From: Thiohalocapsa sp963704155 | Lineage (GTDB): Bacteria; Pseudomonadota; Gammaproteobacteria; Chromatiales; Chromatiaceae | NCBI GenBank assembly: GCA_963704155.1 | Contig: CAVPHF010000014.1 | Span: 22,191-86,190, forward strand | DNA length: 64,000 bases | Reading direction: 5' to 3' | In this document: in pieces, positions 27,081-37,345 of the stretch | Position numbering within the stretch: the stretch's first letter is position 1 | How the letters are laid out: each line of letters opens with the position of its first letter | The notes under the pieces: model-generated | What the model saw: the letters and a program-made list of their open reading frames with translations, nothing else | Told to the model about the DNA's origin: nothing | The model's database searches: none | Made by a program: the position numbers and the translations under genes

Positions 27081-28487
27081 ATGTCCGCTAACGTCATGAA
27101 GATGATCAAAGACGAGGAAGTCAAGTTCGTCGACCTTCGCTTTACCGATACCCGCGGGAAGGAACAACATGTCTCGATGCCGGCCGCGGTACTCAATGAG
27201 GATCTGTTCCAGGACGGCAAGATGTTCGACGGTTCGTCCATTGCTGGTTGGAAGGGCATCCAGGAATCGGACATGGTGCTGATGCCGGAGGCCGATACCG
27301 CGGTCATGGACCCGTTTTCGGATGAGAATACCCTGATCATCCGCTGCGATATCCTGGAGCCCTCGACCATGCAAGGCTACGAGCGCGATCCCCGCTCTGT
27401 GGCGAAGCGCGCCGAGGCCTACCTCAAGTCCACCGGCATCGCCGACACGGCCTTCTTTGGTCCCGAGCCCGAGTTCTTCGTCTTCGATGACGTGCGTTGG
27501 GGATCCAGCATGGGTGGTTCCTTCTATAAGGTCGACTCCGATGAGGCCCAGTGGAACTCCGAGCGGGTGTTCGAGGACGGCAACATGGGCCATCGGCCCA
27601 GCGTCAAGGGCGGCTACTTCCCGGTCCCTCCGGTCGACTCGCTGAATGATCTCCGCGCGGCCATGTGCCTGGCGTTGGAGGAAATGGGCGTCGAGGTCGA
27701 GGTCCACCACCACGAGGTCGCGACCGCCGGTCAGTGTGAGATCGGGACGCGGTTTGGGCCCTTGGTGCGCCGCGCGGACATGAACCAGATCACCAAATAC
27801 GTGATTCAGAACGTCGCCCATGCCTACGGCAAGACTGCCACCTTCATGCCCAAGCCGCTGGTCGGTGACAACGGCACCGGCATGCATGTGCACCAGTCGC
27901 TGGCGAAAGATGGTAACAATATCTTCTCGGGCGACAAGTATGCCGGCCTGTCCGACAACGCCCTGTACTACATCGGCGGCATCATTAAGCACGCGCGTGC
28001 GCTGAACGCACTGACCAACGCCTCAACCAACTCATACAAGCGACTGGTCCCGGGCTTCGAAGCGCCGGTCATGCTGGCCTACTCCTCGAAGAACCGGTCG
28101 GCCTCGATCCGCATCCCGCACGATTCCAATCCAAAAGGTCGTCGCATCGAGGTCCGTTTCCCTGACTCGACCGGCAACCCCTATCTGTCCTTTGCGGCGA
28201 TGATGATGGCCGGCCTGGACGGCATCCAGAACAAGATTCACCCTGGCGATCCGATGGACAAGGACCTCTATGACTTGCCCCCGGAAGAAGAGAAGTCGAT
28301 CCCGCAGGTCTGCTATGCACTGGATCAGGCGCTGGATGCGTTGGATAAGGACCGCGAGTTCCTGACCGCCGGCGGCGTCTTCACCGACGACGTGATCGAC
28401 GGCTACATCGACCTGAAGATGGCCGACGTCACCCGCATCCGCATGACCACGCACCCGGTCGAATTCGATATGTACTACAGCCTCTGA
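27081..28487 (+). CDS. glnA: Glutamine synthetase type I
   Basis: GlnA forms glutamine from glutamate, ammonia and ATP. The 468-residue product starts MSANVMKMIKDEEVKFVDLR with a GGAG ribosome-binding site 10 bases ahead. Diagnostic motifs are FDGSSIAGW (residues 49-57), the metal site GPEPEFF (127-133), KPLVGDNGTGMHVHQSL (from 258) and NRSASIRIP (338-346). Tyr397 in DLYDLPPEE is the adenylylation site of GSI-beta enzymes. Sigma-54 promoter upstream, strong terminator downstream, ntrBC following. Confidence 0.98.
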   Translation: MSANVMKMIKDEEVKFVDLRFTDTRGKEQHVSMPAAVLNEDLFQDGKMFDGSSIAGWKGIQESDMVLMPEADTAVMDPFSDENTLIIRCDILEPSTMQGYERDPRSVAKRAEAYLKSTGIADTAFFGPEPEFFVFDDVRWGSSMGGSFYKVDSDEAQWNSERVFEDGNMGHRPSVKGGYFPVPPVDSLNDLRAAMCLALEEMGVEVEVHHHEVATAGQCEIGTRFGPLVRRADMNQITKYVIQNVAHAYGKTATFMPKPLVGDNGTGMHVHQSLAKDGNNIFSGDKYAGLSDNALYYIGGIIKHARALNALTNASTNSYKRLVPGFEAPVMLAYSSKNRSASIRIPHDSNPKGRRIEVRFPDSTGNPYLSFAAMMMAGLDGIQNKIHPGDPMDKDLYDLPPEEEKSIPQVCYALDQALDALDKDREFLTAGGVFTDDVIDGYIDLKMADVTRIRMTTHPVEFDMYYSL

Positions 28488-28511
28488 TCGATCAGAGCGA
28501 GCGTTGACCTT

Positions 28512-28545
28512 GCAGGACGCCCCGCGCTGGGGCGTCTTGCGTTTT
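28512..28545 (+). terminator. Rho-independent terminator after glnA
   Basis: Stem GACGCCCC (28516-28523), loop GCGCT, stem GGGGCGTC (28529-28536), followed by a T-rich stretch TTGCGTTTTCT. It begins 25 bases after the glnA stop and would separate glnA from ntrBC. Confidence 0.8.
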
Positions 28546-28735
28546 CTGCCCCTGTTCCGTCAATCGATCTCCCGCCCTCGATCGTTCCCCGGTTCCGTTT
28601 ATGGGGACAGTCTGGCATACAGCCAATTCCGCCTACCAACCTTCCCCGCGGCCCGCTCCAGTGAGTCTAGGATCCCAAACGCCCGCCTGGCGTGCACCGG
28701 CCGTCCCGACGCGAATTCCTTATCTGGCGCACTAA

Positions 28736-28752
28736 TGCACTGATATAGTGCA
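28736..28752. promoter_or_regulatory. NtrC-type palindrome upstream of ntrBC
   Basis: TGCACTGATATAGTGCA is a symmetric 17-mer (TGCACT / AGTGCA) resembling the NtrC consensus with one change in each inner half. It is 157 bases before the -24 element of ntrB, and a TATAGT hexamer overlaps it, so it could activate one promoter and repress another, as at E. coli glnL. Confidence 0.6.
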
Positions 28753-28892
28753 ATGCCTTGGGTCAACCAGGGCGGCAACCAGGATAGCAACTCGTTCCAC
28801 CGTCAGCCCGGCCGTGGCGTCATCAGCGATGAGCTATGCGGTAGAGCAGAACCCGACAACCATGCAGATGCTGGCGCGAGTCATGCTCAGCC

Positions 28893-28909
28893 TGGCGCAA
28901 GTTTTGCAT
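28893..28909 (+). promoter_or_regulatory. sigma-54 (-24/-12) promoter of ntrBC
   Basis: TGGCGCAAGTTTTGCAT has the invariant GG and GC with 10-base spacing and a perfect TTTTGCAT -12 block; two mismatches in the -24 block. It is 105 bases before the ntrB ATG. Confidence 0.7.
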
Positions 28910-29013
28910 TAAATTGCTAGCGGTTGCGACGGCACGCCGCTCTTGATCACGGCGCCCGCCGAGCGGCCGGTCCACCCTGTCGCCGATTGGGCACCCATCG
29001 CCAGATCCAGTCC

Positions 29014-30085
29014 ATGAAACAGAATCGTAAACAGAACAATTCACTGGAAGCTTCGATTCTGAGCAACCTGAACACGGCCGTGCTGCTGTTCAACGACGAT
29101 CTGCGGCTGGTCTTCATCAACGCGGCTGGTGAACTCTTGCTCGCCGTCAGTGCGAACGCGGTCCTAGGGAGACCGGCCGGTGAGCTGGCCCCCTGTCCTG
29201 ACAAGCCGGTCCAGGAGCGACTACAGGGCGCCCTGCAGACTCGCCAACCCTTCACCGAGCGTGAGGTCGAGATGCTCCGCCCGGACGGTCAGGCCATTCG
29301 CGTGAACTGCACGGTGCTGCCCGTGCACCAAACCGAGGCATCCTGCGAGCTGTTGATGGAACTCCACCAGGTGGACCGACAGATCCGGATCACACGTGAA
29401 GAGCATTTGCTGTCGCAACACCAGGCGACGCAGGCGCTGTTGCGCGGTCTCGCGCATGAGATCAAGAACCCCCTCGGTGGACTTCGGGGGGCAGCACAGC
29501 TGCTCGAGCGCGAACTGCCGAACCGGGGGCTTCGGGAATACACCCGAATCATCATCGACGAGGCCGATCGGTTGCAGGTGCTGCTGAACCGCATGCTCGG
29601 ACCGAACCAGCTGCCTCAATTGAGCAACGTCAACATCCATCATGTCCTCGAGCATGTACGAGGGTTGTTGCGGGCCGAGTTCCCAATGGGTCCGACCATC
29701 AACCGCGATTACGATCCGAGCATTCCGCGCTTCAATGCCGACTCGGATCGGCTGATCCAGGCCTTGCTCAACATCGCCCGCAACGGTGCCCACGCCGCGG
29801 GTGACCGCGGTGAGCTGTTCTTGCGCACGCGCGTGCTGCGGCAGTTCACTATCGGCAGCACTAGATACCGGCTGGTGTTGCGGGTGGAGATCGAAGACAC
29901 CGGCCCCGGAATCCCAGACGCCCTCTTGGACCGCGTCTTCTTTCCGATGGTCTCCGGCCGGGCCGGCGGGACCGGGCTGGGGTTGCCAATCGCTCAGGAA
30001 TTGATCAATCAGCACGGCGGCCTCATCGAGTGCGAGAGCCGTCCAGGAAAGACGCAGTTCTTCGTCTATCTGCCTTTGGAGCCGC

Positions 30086-30096
<11 letters not shown>
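29014..30096 (+). CDS. ntrB: Nitrogen regulation sensor histidine kinase NtrB (GlnL)
   Basis: NtrB phosphorylates or dephosphorylates NtrC in response to PII proteins. It is soluble, 360 residues. An N-terminal PAS-like domain (ILSNLNTAVLLFNDDLRLVF) is followed by the dimerisation/His domain with His148 in GLAHEIKNPLGG and an ATPase domain (NIARNGAHAA as N box, DTGPGIPD as G1, GGTGLGLPI as G2). ATG at 29014 is chosen; upstream in-frame codons lack similarity. It overlaps ntrC by 11 bases. Confidence 0.96.
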
Positions 30097-31525
<1,429 letters not shown>

Positions 31526-31808
31526 GCTGCCCCGCTGGCTGGGCGACCTCGGTGAAGTGGACGACGGTTCTGCTCTTGTGCAACATCCGCTCTTGCTGGA
31601 GCCTGCCGTGCTCGACGGCGGGCAGGCGGGCACGACCGCAATCTGGCCTGAGGCCGCCGGCGATGAAATCCTATGCGGCTGCCCTCACCTTCGCCGCAGA
31701 AAAGAAGCTCGGCGACTGAAGCGCGGTCGGCGTAGGCTTGCGGCGACTTCGATTCCTGATGCGCGTTCAACCGGCCTGTCGGCACAACCCACACACGAGA
31801 GCAGCCAC

Positions 31809-32204
31809 GTGGACAGCAGCAGTATTCAGCTACCGGGCTCGGACATCGCCGATGTGAGTCTTGACGGCGACAGCCTCCGCATTCGTTTCTCCCGTGCCTA
31901 TATCGTCAAGACCATGACCGGGTCCGCCGACAAGACGCTGTGGTGGCAGTCCGGGGATCTGGTCATCGATGCGGCCGAGCCCGAGCTTCCGCTGCCGCAG
32001 GGGCAGCTGATCTGCGACGGCGGCGACATCGATGAAAACGTCTACACCTATCGTGACATGATCCCGATTCCGTTGAATAGTCGCGGCCGTATCCGTTGTG
32101 ACCTGCGCGTGCGCGACAGTGATCAACGAATCAGGGTCAGCGGCGAGACGGTGCGCCTGGAGATGCGCGATACGCCGAAGTACATCCGGCATATCCGCGA
32201 TTGA
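31809..32204 (+). CDS. Uncharacterised protein downstream of ntrC
   Basis: No family was recognised. The predicted 131-residue product (GTG start at 31809 with GAGAG ahead) is mostly beta in pattern, acidic, with no signal peptide or membrane segment; the end reads TPKYIRHIRD. The frame is open upstream to 31500 but residues there are Arg/Leu-rich and look non-coding. It is 283 bases after ntrC and is closed by a strong hairpin. The 31526-31808 gap shows nothing recognisable. Confidence 0.6.
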   Translation: MDSSSIQLPGSDIADVSLDGDSLRIRFSRAYIVKTMTGSADKTLWWQSGDLVIDAAEPELPLPQGQLICDGGDIDENVYTYRDMIPIPLNSRGRIRCDLRVRDSDQRIRVSGETVRLEMRDTPKYIRHIRD

Positions 32205-32207
32205 TCC

Positions 32208-32246
32208 AAAAAAACCCGCATCCTGAATGATGCGGGCCCTTTCTAC
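32208..32246. terminator. Bidirectional terminator between 31809 gene and 32288 gene
   Basis: Stem CCCGCATC (32215-32222), loop CTGAAT, stem GATGCGGG (32229-32236). A seven-A run precedes it (U tract for leftward transcription) and CCCTTTCT follows it. Its place between two convergent genes supports use in both directions. Confidence 0.75.
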
Positions 32247-32287
32247 AGCCGACGCCGAAGGCCGACAGCCGAGTGATCTGCGTGTGC

Positions 32288-32512
32288 TCAGATCCGCGAC
32301 GAGCCGACGATTTCGTGCGCGATATCAACGACGCGGTTTGCCATGTCCATATAGTCCTGCCGGTAGTTGGCCAGCAGGCCGTCTTGAGAGGCCCAGTAAT
32401 CCTTTCCGGTCACGCCATGCTCATGCTCGTAGTCGATGAACTGCTTCTGCATCTCGAGCATCTTGTCGATCAGTTCCTGCTTTTCTTTCTTCAATGCGGC
32501 GATGTCACTCAT
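32288..32512 (-). CDS. Small uncharacterised helical protein (74 aa)
   Basis: Not recognised. The 74-residue product starts MSDIAALKKEKQELIDKMLE with a GGGGGGAG ribosome-binding site 8 bases upstream, and is largely charged helix with heptad-like spacing, then aromatic motifs (YEHEHGVTGKDYW) and a second helix. No signal peptide or cysteine. Good ribosome-binding site, distinct amino-acid composition and a dedicated terminator argue it is a real gene. It is transcribed convergently to the 31809 gene. Confidence 0.65.
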   Translation of the reverse strand: MSDIAALKKEKQELIDKMLEMQKQFIDYEHEHGVTGKDYWASQDGLLANYRQDYMDMANRVVDIAHEIVGSSRI

Positions 32513-32748
32513 CTTCGTCTCCCCCCGCAGGGTGTTCGTTGCGTTCTCTCGTGTGCAGAACCGTCTGCTTGTTCAAGTATATGGCGAATTCTTAATATAC
32601 CATGCAGCGCTTCAGCGTCGTCAAGCCTCGCGTGCTTGCCGGCGCGCCCGAGACCTGATCGCGAAAGTTGCTCGGTAGGCTAACCTAGGCAGGGCGCGTC
32701 ACCGGTCTCTGAGCGACCTCACCGCACAAGCTCGTGTCTCAATGCGCG

Positions 32749-33219
32749 ATGTTCCACGTCATTCTTTACCAACCCGAGATACCGCCGAATACCGGTAATG
32801 TCATACGGCTTTGCGCCAACACCGGGACACGGCTGCACCTGATCGAGCCGCTTGGCTTCGTTTTGGACGATCGCCGGCTGCGGCGCGCCGGTCTCGATTA
32901 TCACGAATATGCCAGCGTCTCGGTGCATGCCTCGCTGGATGTCTGCTTGGCGGCGATTGCCCCGCCTCGGCTGTTCCCGTTGTCTACCCGCAATTCAGTG
33001 AGCTATGCCGACTGCCGATACGCGGTTGGAGACGCTTTCTTGTTCGGTCCGGAGACCCGGGGATTGCCGCCGTCGATTCTCCGACAAGTGCCTGTCGAGC
33101 GTCGGCTGCGCATTCCGATGCGGCCGGAGAATCGCAGCCTGAATCTCTCCAATGCCGTCGCCGTGGTCTTGTACGAGGCCTGGAGGCAGTGCGGCTTCTT
33201 GGGCGCGGGGGCGGGCTAG
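32749..33219 (+). CDS. trmL: tRNA (cytidine/uridine-34 2'-O)-methyltransferase TrmL
   Basis: TrmL methylates the ribose of the wobble base in tRNA-Leu isoacceptors. The 156-residue SPOUT enzyme starts MFHVILYQPEIPPNTGNVIR, with the knot motifs FLFGPETRGLP and LRIPMRPENRSLNLSNAVAV, nearly invariant in the family. ATG at 32749 is chosen over one 5 codons upstream. It ends 9 bases from the stop of convergent gpsA. The 236-base gap upstream contains no gene. Confidence 0.96.
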   Translation: MFHVILYQPEIPPNTGNVIRLCANTGTRLHLIEPLGFVLDDRRLRRAGLDYHEYASVSVHASLDVCLAAIAPPRLFPLSTRNSVSYADCRYAVGDAFLFGPETRGLPPSILRQVPVERRLRIPMRPENRSLNLSNAVAVVLYEAWRQCGFLGAGAG

Positions 33220-33228
33220 GGGGCGGGG

Positions 33229-34242
33229 CTAGTCCAGCTCGGCCTTGCCCTCGCGCTCCAGTAGCGCCCTTGTGGCGGCGTCCGGCGTCAGTCCCTCGTA
33301 AAGCACGCCGTAGACCTGCTCGGAAATGGGCATATCGACCGCTAGACGCTCGGCGATGGCCTTGACCGCACCTGCGGTCACGACGCCCTCAACCTCTTGG
33401 CCGATGCTGGCCATCGCTTGTCCAGCGGACACCCCGCGTGCCAGCGCTAGGCCAAGACGCCGGTTGCGTGATTGATCGTCGGTACAGGTCAGCACCAGAT
33501 CCCCGAGCCCGGCGAGGCCCATGAAGGTCTCGCGTCGCGCGCCAAGGGCGAGGCCCAGTCGGATGAGTTCGGCGAGTCCGCGGGTGATCAGTGCGGCGCG
33601 CGTATTCGCGCCGAAGCCGAGTCCATCGGCGAAACCGGTGGCGATGGCGAGCACATTCTTTGCCGCCCCCCCCACCTGCACGCCGATCAAGTCATCGTGC
33701 GTATAGGCACGAAAGCGTTCACCATGAACCAGCCCGGCGAAGCGCTTCGCAAAGGCCTTTCGCGATGCCGCCACGGTGACGGCGGTCGGCAGGCCGCGGG
33801 CCACCTCGGCCGCGAAGCTGGGCCCGGACAACACACAAAGGTCTCGCTCGCCGGCAACATCCAGCACCACTTCATGCAGCAGCCGGCCGCTGCTGGGTTC
33901 GAACCCCTTGGTCGCCCAGGCAATGCCGAGACCCGGCGGAATCAACGGCGCGACCTGCCGCAAGATCGGCGCAAAGAATTGACTGGGTACGACCACCAAT
34001 ACCGCGGTGCTGTCAGCGAGCGCCGCGTCGAGCTGCGCGACCGGCGTCAAGGCGTCTGGCAGAGCCACCCCGGGCAGAAAGGCTCGGTTCTCCCGGTCGC
34101 CCAACAGGGCCTCTATGTGTGCTGGCTCGTGTCCCCAGAGCCTGACCTGATGACCATTGCGGCACAGCAGGATGGCGAGCGCAGTGCCCCATGAGCCGGC
34201 GCCGATGACGGCAATGCGCTCAGCTGACAGGGTGGTGTCCAT
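33229..34242 (-). CDS. gpsA: Glycerol-3-phosphate dehydrogenase [NAD(P)+]
   Basis: GpsA reduces dihydroxyacetone phosphate to sn-glycerol-3-phosphate for phospholipid synthesis. The 337-residue product has the Rossmann motif IAVIGAGSWGTALAILL, the substrate region GGAAKNVLAIATG with the conserved lysine, and FMGLAGLGDLVLTC. The open frame continues upstream across secB; ATG at 34242 is the family start. It follows secB by 8 bases; the pair secB-gpsA is a common gammaproteobacterial unit. Confidence 0.97.
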   Translation of the reverse strand: MDTTLSAERIAVIGAGSWGTALAILLCRNGHQVRLWGHEPAHIEALLGDRENRAFLPGVALPDALTPVAQLDAALADSTAVLVVVPSQFFAPILRQVAPLIPPGLGIAWATKGFEPSSGRLLHEVVLDVAGERDLCVLSGPSFAAEVARGLPTAVTVAASRKAFAKRFAGLVHGERFRAYTHDDLIGVQVGGAAKNVLAIATGFADGLGFGANTRAALITRGLAELIRLGLALGARRETFMGLAGLGDLVLTCTDDQSRNRRLGLALARGVSAGQAMASIGQEVEGVVTAGAVKAIAERLAVDMPISEQVYGVLYEGLTPDAATRALLEREGKAELD

Positions 34243-34250
34243 GTTCGGCC

Positions 34251-34751
34251 TCAATGTGGCTTGTCGGCACCCCCGCCCTGGGCCTGCTCTGCCAGTTTCT
34301 GGGCGTAGATGCTGTCGAAGTTGATGTGCTGCAGCACCAGATTCGGGAAGCCGCCCTTGGCCACGAGATCGGTCACCGCTTGACGGGCATAGGGGAACAG
34401 AATGCTCGGGCAGTAAACGTAGAACAGGGGCCCAAGTTCCTGTTGCTCGAAGCCCTTTGCGCTGACGATGCCGGCCTGTTGTATCTCGATCAAATAGGCC
34501 GTGGTCTCGCCCACCTTTGCCGTGACCGTTACCGTCAGCACGATCTCGTTGGTGTCCTCGGCCAGCGGATTCAGCTTGATGTCGAGGTGCAGTGACGTCT
34601 CGGGCTTCCACTCGCCGCGAAAGATCTCCGGCGCATTCGGCGACTCGAACGAGAGGTCTTTTACATAGACGCTACGCAGCATGAACTGGCGCTCGGCGCT
34701 CTCGGTTGCGGCGCCCTGCTGTTTCTCTTGCGAGCTTTTCTCTTCGGACAT
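34251..34751 (-). CDS. secB: Protein-export chaperone SecB
   Basis: SecB keeps preproteins unfolded and hands them to SecA. The 166-residue product has the conserved YVKDLSFESPNAPEIF, LDIKLNPLAEDTNEIVLTVT, YCPSILFPYARQAVTDLV and GGFPNLVLQHINFD stretches. An N-terminal Gln/Glu-rich tail precedes the core. It is between the rhodanese gene and gpsA; the glutaredoxin gene grxC often found in this cluster is absent. Confidence 0.97.
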   Translation of the reverse strand: MSEEKSSQEKQQGAATESAERQFMLRSVYVKDLSFESPNAPEIFRGEWKPETSLHLDIKLNPLAEDTNEIVLTVTVTAKVGETTAYLIEIQQAGIVSAKGFEQQELGPLFYVYCPSILFPYARQAVTDLVAKGGFPNLVLQHINFDSIYAQKLAEQAQGGGADKPH

Positions 34752-34866
34752 GATGTTGCTGCCTGGATTGCGTTGAGGGGATGAAGGGGTTTGGCCAACG
34801 CTGCCCCGTCTGGTCCGCTCCCGGATTCTTGCGGGAGCCGTCCTAGATTGGCCGACGCGCGCAGAC

Positions 34867-35292
34867 TCAGCGCTTCTTGCGCGTCAGCGGCAGGCTCGCG
34901 CTTTCCCAGCCCATGACGCCGCCCTTGAGGTTGTAGACCTCCGGGAAACCGGCCTTGCGCAGCACCTGGCAGGCGCCCTGTGATTGTCCGCCGGAGCGGC
35001 AGGTGATGATGATCGGTTTGTCCTTGTACTTGCCGAGTGCGGCGGTCTGGTTCTTGAAACCGTTGATTGGAATATTGACGGCGTTCAGGATATGTCCTTT
35101 CGCAAAGTCTGCCGCCGGCCGGACGTCGACCACGGCTGCATCCTTCTGATTGATCAGCGCGGTTGCGCCCACCGGGTCGACCGAACCCTTGTCGCCCATA
35201 ATGAGATTGTAGGTAAGCAGCCCCAGCACCATCCCTAGGGCCATGAACAGGATCCAGTGGTTGCCGAGGAATTCGATCAATTGCGCCTGCAT
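34867..35292 (-). CDS. Membrane-anchored rhodanese-like sulfurtransferase (YibN type)
   Basis: Rhodanese domains carry sulfane sulfur on a loop cysteine. The 141-residue product has one N-terminal membrane helix (HWILFMALGMVLGLLTYNLI) and a single rhodanese domain with active-site loop CRSGGQS, Cys98. It belongs to the YibN-like group found beside secB and gpsA in many gammaproteobacteria. The usual neighbouring grxC is missing. The ArsR-type gene 345 bases upstream has a sulfide-sensor-like cysteine pair, which hints at sulfur-related control. Confidence 0.9.
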   Translation of the reverse strand: MQAQLIEFLGNHWILFMALGMVLGLLTYNLIMGDKGSVDPVGATALINQKDAAVVDVRPAADFAKGHILNAVNIPINGFKNQTAALGKYKDKPIIITCRSGGQSQGACQVLRKAGFPEVYNLKGGVMGWESASLPLTRKKR

Positions 35293-35637
35293 CGTGGCTG
35301 CTCTTTAGGGTGCTTTGGCGGAACGTTGAGCGGCTGACCGGCCAGCGCCGTTGCCGCGGAGTGTCGAAGAGCGCGCAAGTATAAAGACGGTGCGCCGTTG
35401 CGTCACCCCGCGCAGCCCGGCCGGCAGAGCCGGACCAGAGCGCAAACACGCCCATGTGCAGCATGCGCGGGACACACCTGCCGCGGCAGTGGCCTCGCCG
35501 GGAGCACGCTGCCGAGCCTTAGGCGCGCTGGAGCCTCTGGTCGATCTGATCAGCCGGTTGGGGGCCTGCGGGAGCGCATCCGCAGACAGTTCGCCTCGGA
35601 TTGGAGCCCTGTTAAGGATACTGGCATCACCGCGGCC

Positions 35638-36006
35638 TCATCGGCCGTGGTGACAGAATACCTCTCGCATCATGCCGATAAGCCTAAGCGTGCGCGAGTC
35701 ACCGACCCGGTAATAGACGCGGTTGGCGTCCTTGCGGGAGGCGAGGATGCCCTTGTCGCGCAGAATCGCCAGGTGCTGAGAGATGTTGCTCTGCGAGGTA
35801 CCGACGTGCTCGACGATATCCTGTACGCTGACCTCCTCGTCGCCGAGGGTACATAGAATCTTTAGCCGCAGCGGGTGCGACATGGCCTTCAGCGACCGGG
35901 AAGCGCGTTCGATGTCCTCATCGTCGGCGAACAGCTCGACCTGGGGTTCGTCCAGGCCGGCGCCGTTAAGGGCGGGAGTCTCCAAAGAAAAGCTTTCTGC
36001 GGTCAT
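35638..36006 (-). CDS. ArsR/SmtB-family regulator, YgaV/SqrR/BigR-like
   Basis: A 122-residue winged-helix repressor: SLKAMSHPLRLKILCTLGDE, recognition helix TSQSNISQHLAILRDKGI, wing RKDANRVYYRV. It has only two cysteines, Cys52 (ILCTLG) and Cys118 (EVFCHHGR). This is the same arrangement as YgaV, BigR and SqrR, which sense persulfides by forming a sulfide bridge between these residues. The metal-binding ELCVCD motif of arsenic sensors is absent. The function is inferred from this pattern. It is divergent from envC across an AT-rich 67-base gap. Confidence 0.85.
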   Translation of the reverse strand: MTAESFSLETPALNGAGLDEPQVELFADDEDIERASRSLKAMSHPLRLKILCTLGDEEVSVQDIVEHVGTSQSNISQHLAILRDKGILASRKDANRVYYRVGDSRTLRLIGMMREVFCHHGR

Positions 36007-36073
36007 GATCGGATTCTATATCATCTCATCACCATACGATAATAAACTTTTTATTTTCGGAGGCTCGAGGCCG

Positions 36074-37345
36074 TTGAATCGCGATGCCGTCCCGGTTCGC
36101 GTCGGAAGTTGCCGCCAATCGCGACATAGGTCGCGGCTGCCAGGCCATTGCCTGCTGGCATGCCTGCTGTTGGTCGCTATGCCGTGGACGGCGTCGAGCG
36201 CGGACAAAGATGCCGAGGTCAGCCAGGATACCGGGGCCGGTGCTGCGATCGAGGCGGAAATGGCGGCGCATGAACAGGCGCTGGGCTCGATCGAACGACG
36301 CCTCGAGCAGCTGCAACGCGAACTGGGCGACCGTGAGCAATACCGCGAGGCGCTCTATCAGGAACTCGAACGCAGCGAGCGCGATATCGCCTCACTGGCA
36401 CTGGCCGGGCGCCAACTGCGTGCGATGGTGGCCGAGCAGCACCGCGCCATCGATGAACTGGAAGCCCGGCTCGCGCAAACGCGCGTCGATCTGGGAGCGG
36501 CGCGCGCCGCCCTGGCCGAACTGCTACGCTCAGCTTACGTCATGGGTGGCGGCGACCGCCTGCGCATGCTGCTCAATCACGAAGACCTGACGCGGACCGA
36601 CAGGGTTTTCGGCTATTATCGATGCATTGGCCGCGCGCGCGCGGCGCGCGTCGAAGAGGTCGGTCGTCTGGACGAGGAACTCTCCAGGCTGCGTGAAAAA
36701 GAACAGATCGAGGCGCAACGGCTGCAGCGGTTGGCCGATCGTCAGGATCAGACGCGCCAGCGGCTGGCCGACGCGCAGCAGGCGCGCGCAGCGATCGCCG
36801 CTGACCTCGACGGTGCCATCGCCGAGGGTCGAGACAGGTTTGCGGCGCTTGACGCCGACGCGCAAGCCCTGCGCACGCTGATCGAACGGCTACGTCGTCG
36901 CGCGCAGATCGCCGATGAGATCGAACTCAGTCAGGAGGGTATCGTCGCGCGCAAGGGCGCGCTCGCGTGGCCCGTTCCCAATGCCACCCTGCTCAGTCGC
37001 TTTCGCGGCGCCGTCAGCGGCCAGGACCTGCACGCCGACGGCGTGCTGATCGCCGCTGAGGAGGGCAGCGAGGTCCAGGCAGTGCATCACGGTCGCGTTG
37101 TCTACGCCGACTGGCTGCGCGGCTTTGGATTGCTGCTGGTAATCGACCACGGTGAGGGCTACATGACCCTGTATGGGCATAATCAAACGTTGCTCAAGGA
37201 GGTCGGCGAGTGGGTGGCCACGGGCGATGTCATTGCCCTCACCGGTGCCAGCGGCGGCAGCGGCAACCTCGGGCTATACTTTGCGCTCAGGCGCCAAGGG
37301 GCACCGCTGGATCCGGAGCAGTGGTGCCTTCGGCGCCAGGGTTGA
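36074..37345 (+). CDS. envC: Murein hydrolase activator EnvC (LytM/M23 domain)
   Basis: EnvC activates amidases that split septal peptidoglycan. TTG at 36074 is taken as start because GGAGG lies 11 bases ahead and a signal peptide (LPGHCLLACLLLVAMPWTASS) follows; the protein is 423 residues. Residues about 35-270 are long coiled coil rich in Gln, Glu, Arg and Leu. The C-terminal LytM domain (GSEVQAVHHGRVVYADWLRG, DHGEGYMTLYGHNQ) lacks part of the zinc ligand set (DGVLIAA instead of HxGxD), as expected for a non-catalytic activator. It is followed by ctpA, a standard order. Confidence 0.93.
   Translation: MNRDAVPVRVGSCRQSRHRSRLPGHCLLACLLLVAMPWTASSADKDAEVSQDTGAGAAIEAEMAAHEQALGSIERRLEQLQRELGDREQYREALYQELERSERDIASLALAGRQLRAMVAEQHRAIDELEARLAQTRVDLGAARAALAELLRSAYVMGGGDRLRMLLNHEDLTRTDRVFGYYRCIGRARAARVEEVGRLDEELSRLREKEQIEAQRLQRLADRQDQTRQRLADAQQARAAIAADLDGAIAEGRDRFAALDADAQALRTLIERLRRRAQIADEIELSQEGIVARKGALAWPVPNATLLSRFRGAVSGQDLHADGVLIAAEEGSEVQAVHHGRVVYADWLRGFGLLLVIDHGEGYMTLYGHNQTLLKEVGEWVATGDVIALTGASGGSGNLGLYFALRRQGAPLDPEQWCLRRQG

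Larger units (their letters stand above)
28546..29013. other. glnA-ntrB intergenic region (468 bp)
   Basis: No credible coding frame is present. The region holds an NtrC-type palindrome at 28736 and a -24/-12 promoter at 28893, so it is read as the control region of ntrBC. Confidence 0.5.

Noticed and set aside
26850..27992. 380-codon minus-strand frame opposite glnA
   Set aside because: Antisense to the glnA coding region; His/Val/Asp-rich and without recognised domain.
28504..28743. 79-codon frame after glnA
   Set aside because: It spans the glnA terminator and a regulatory region, and has no protein features.
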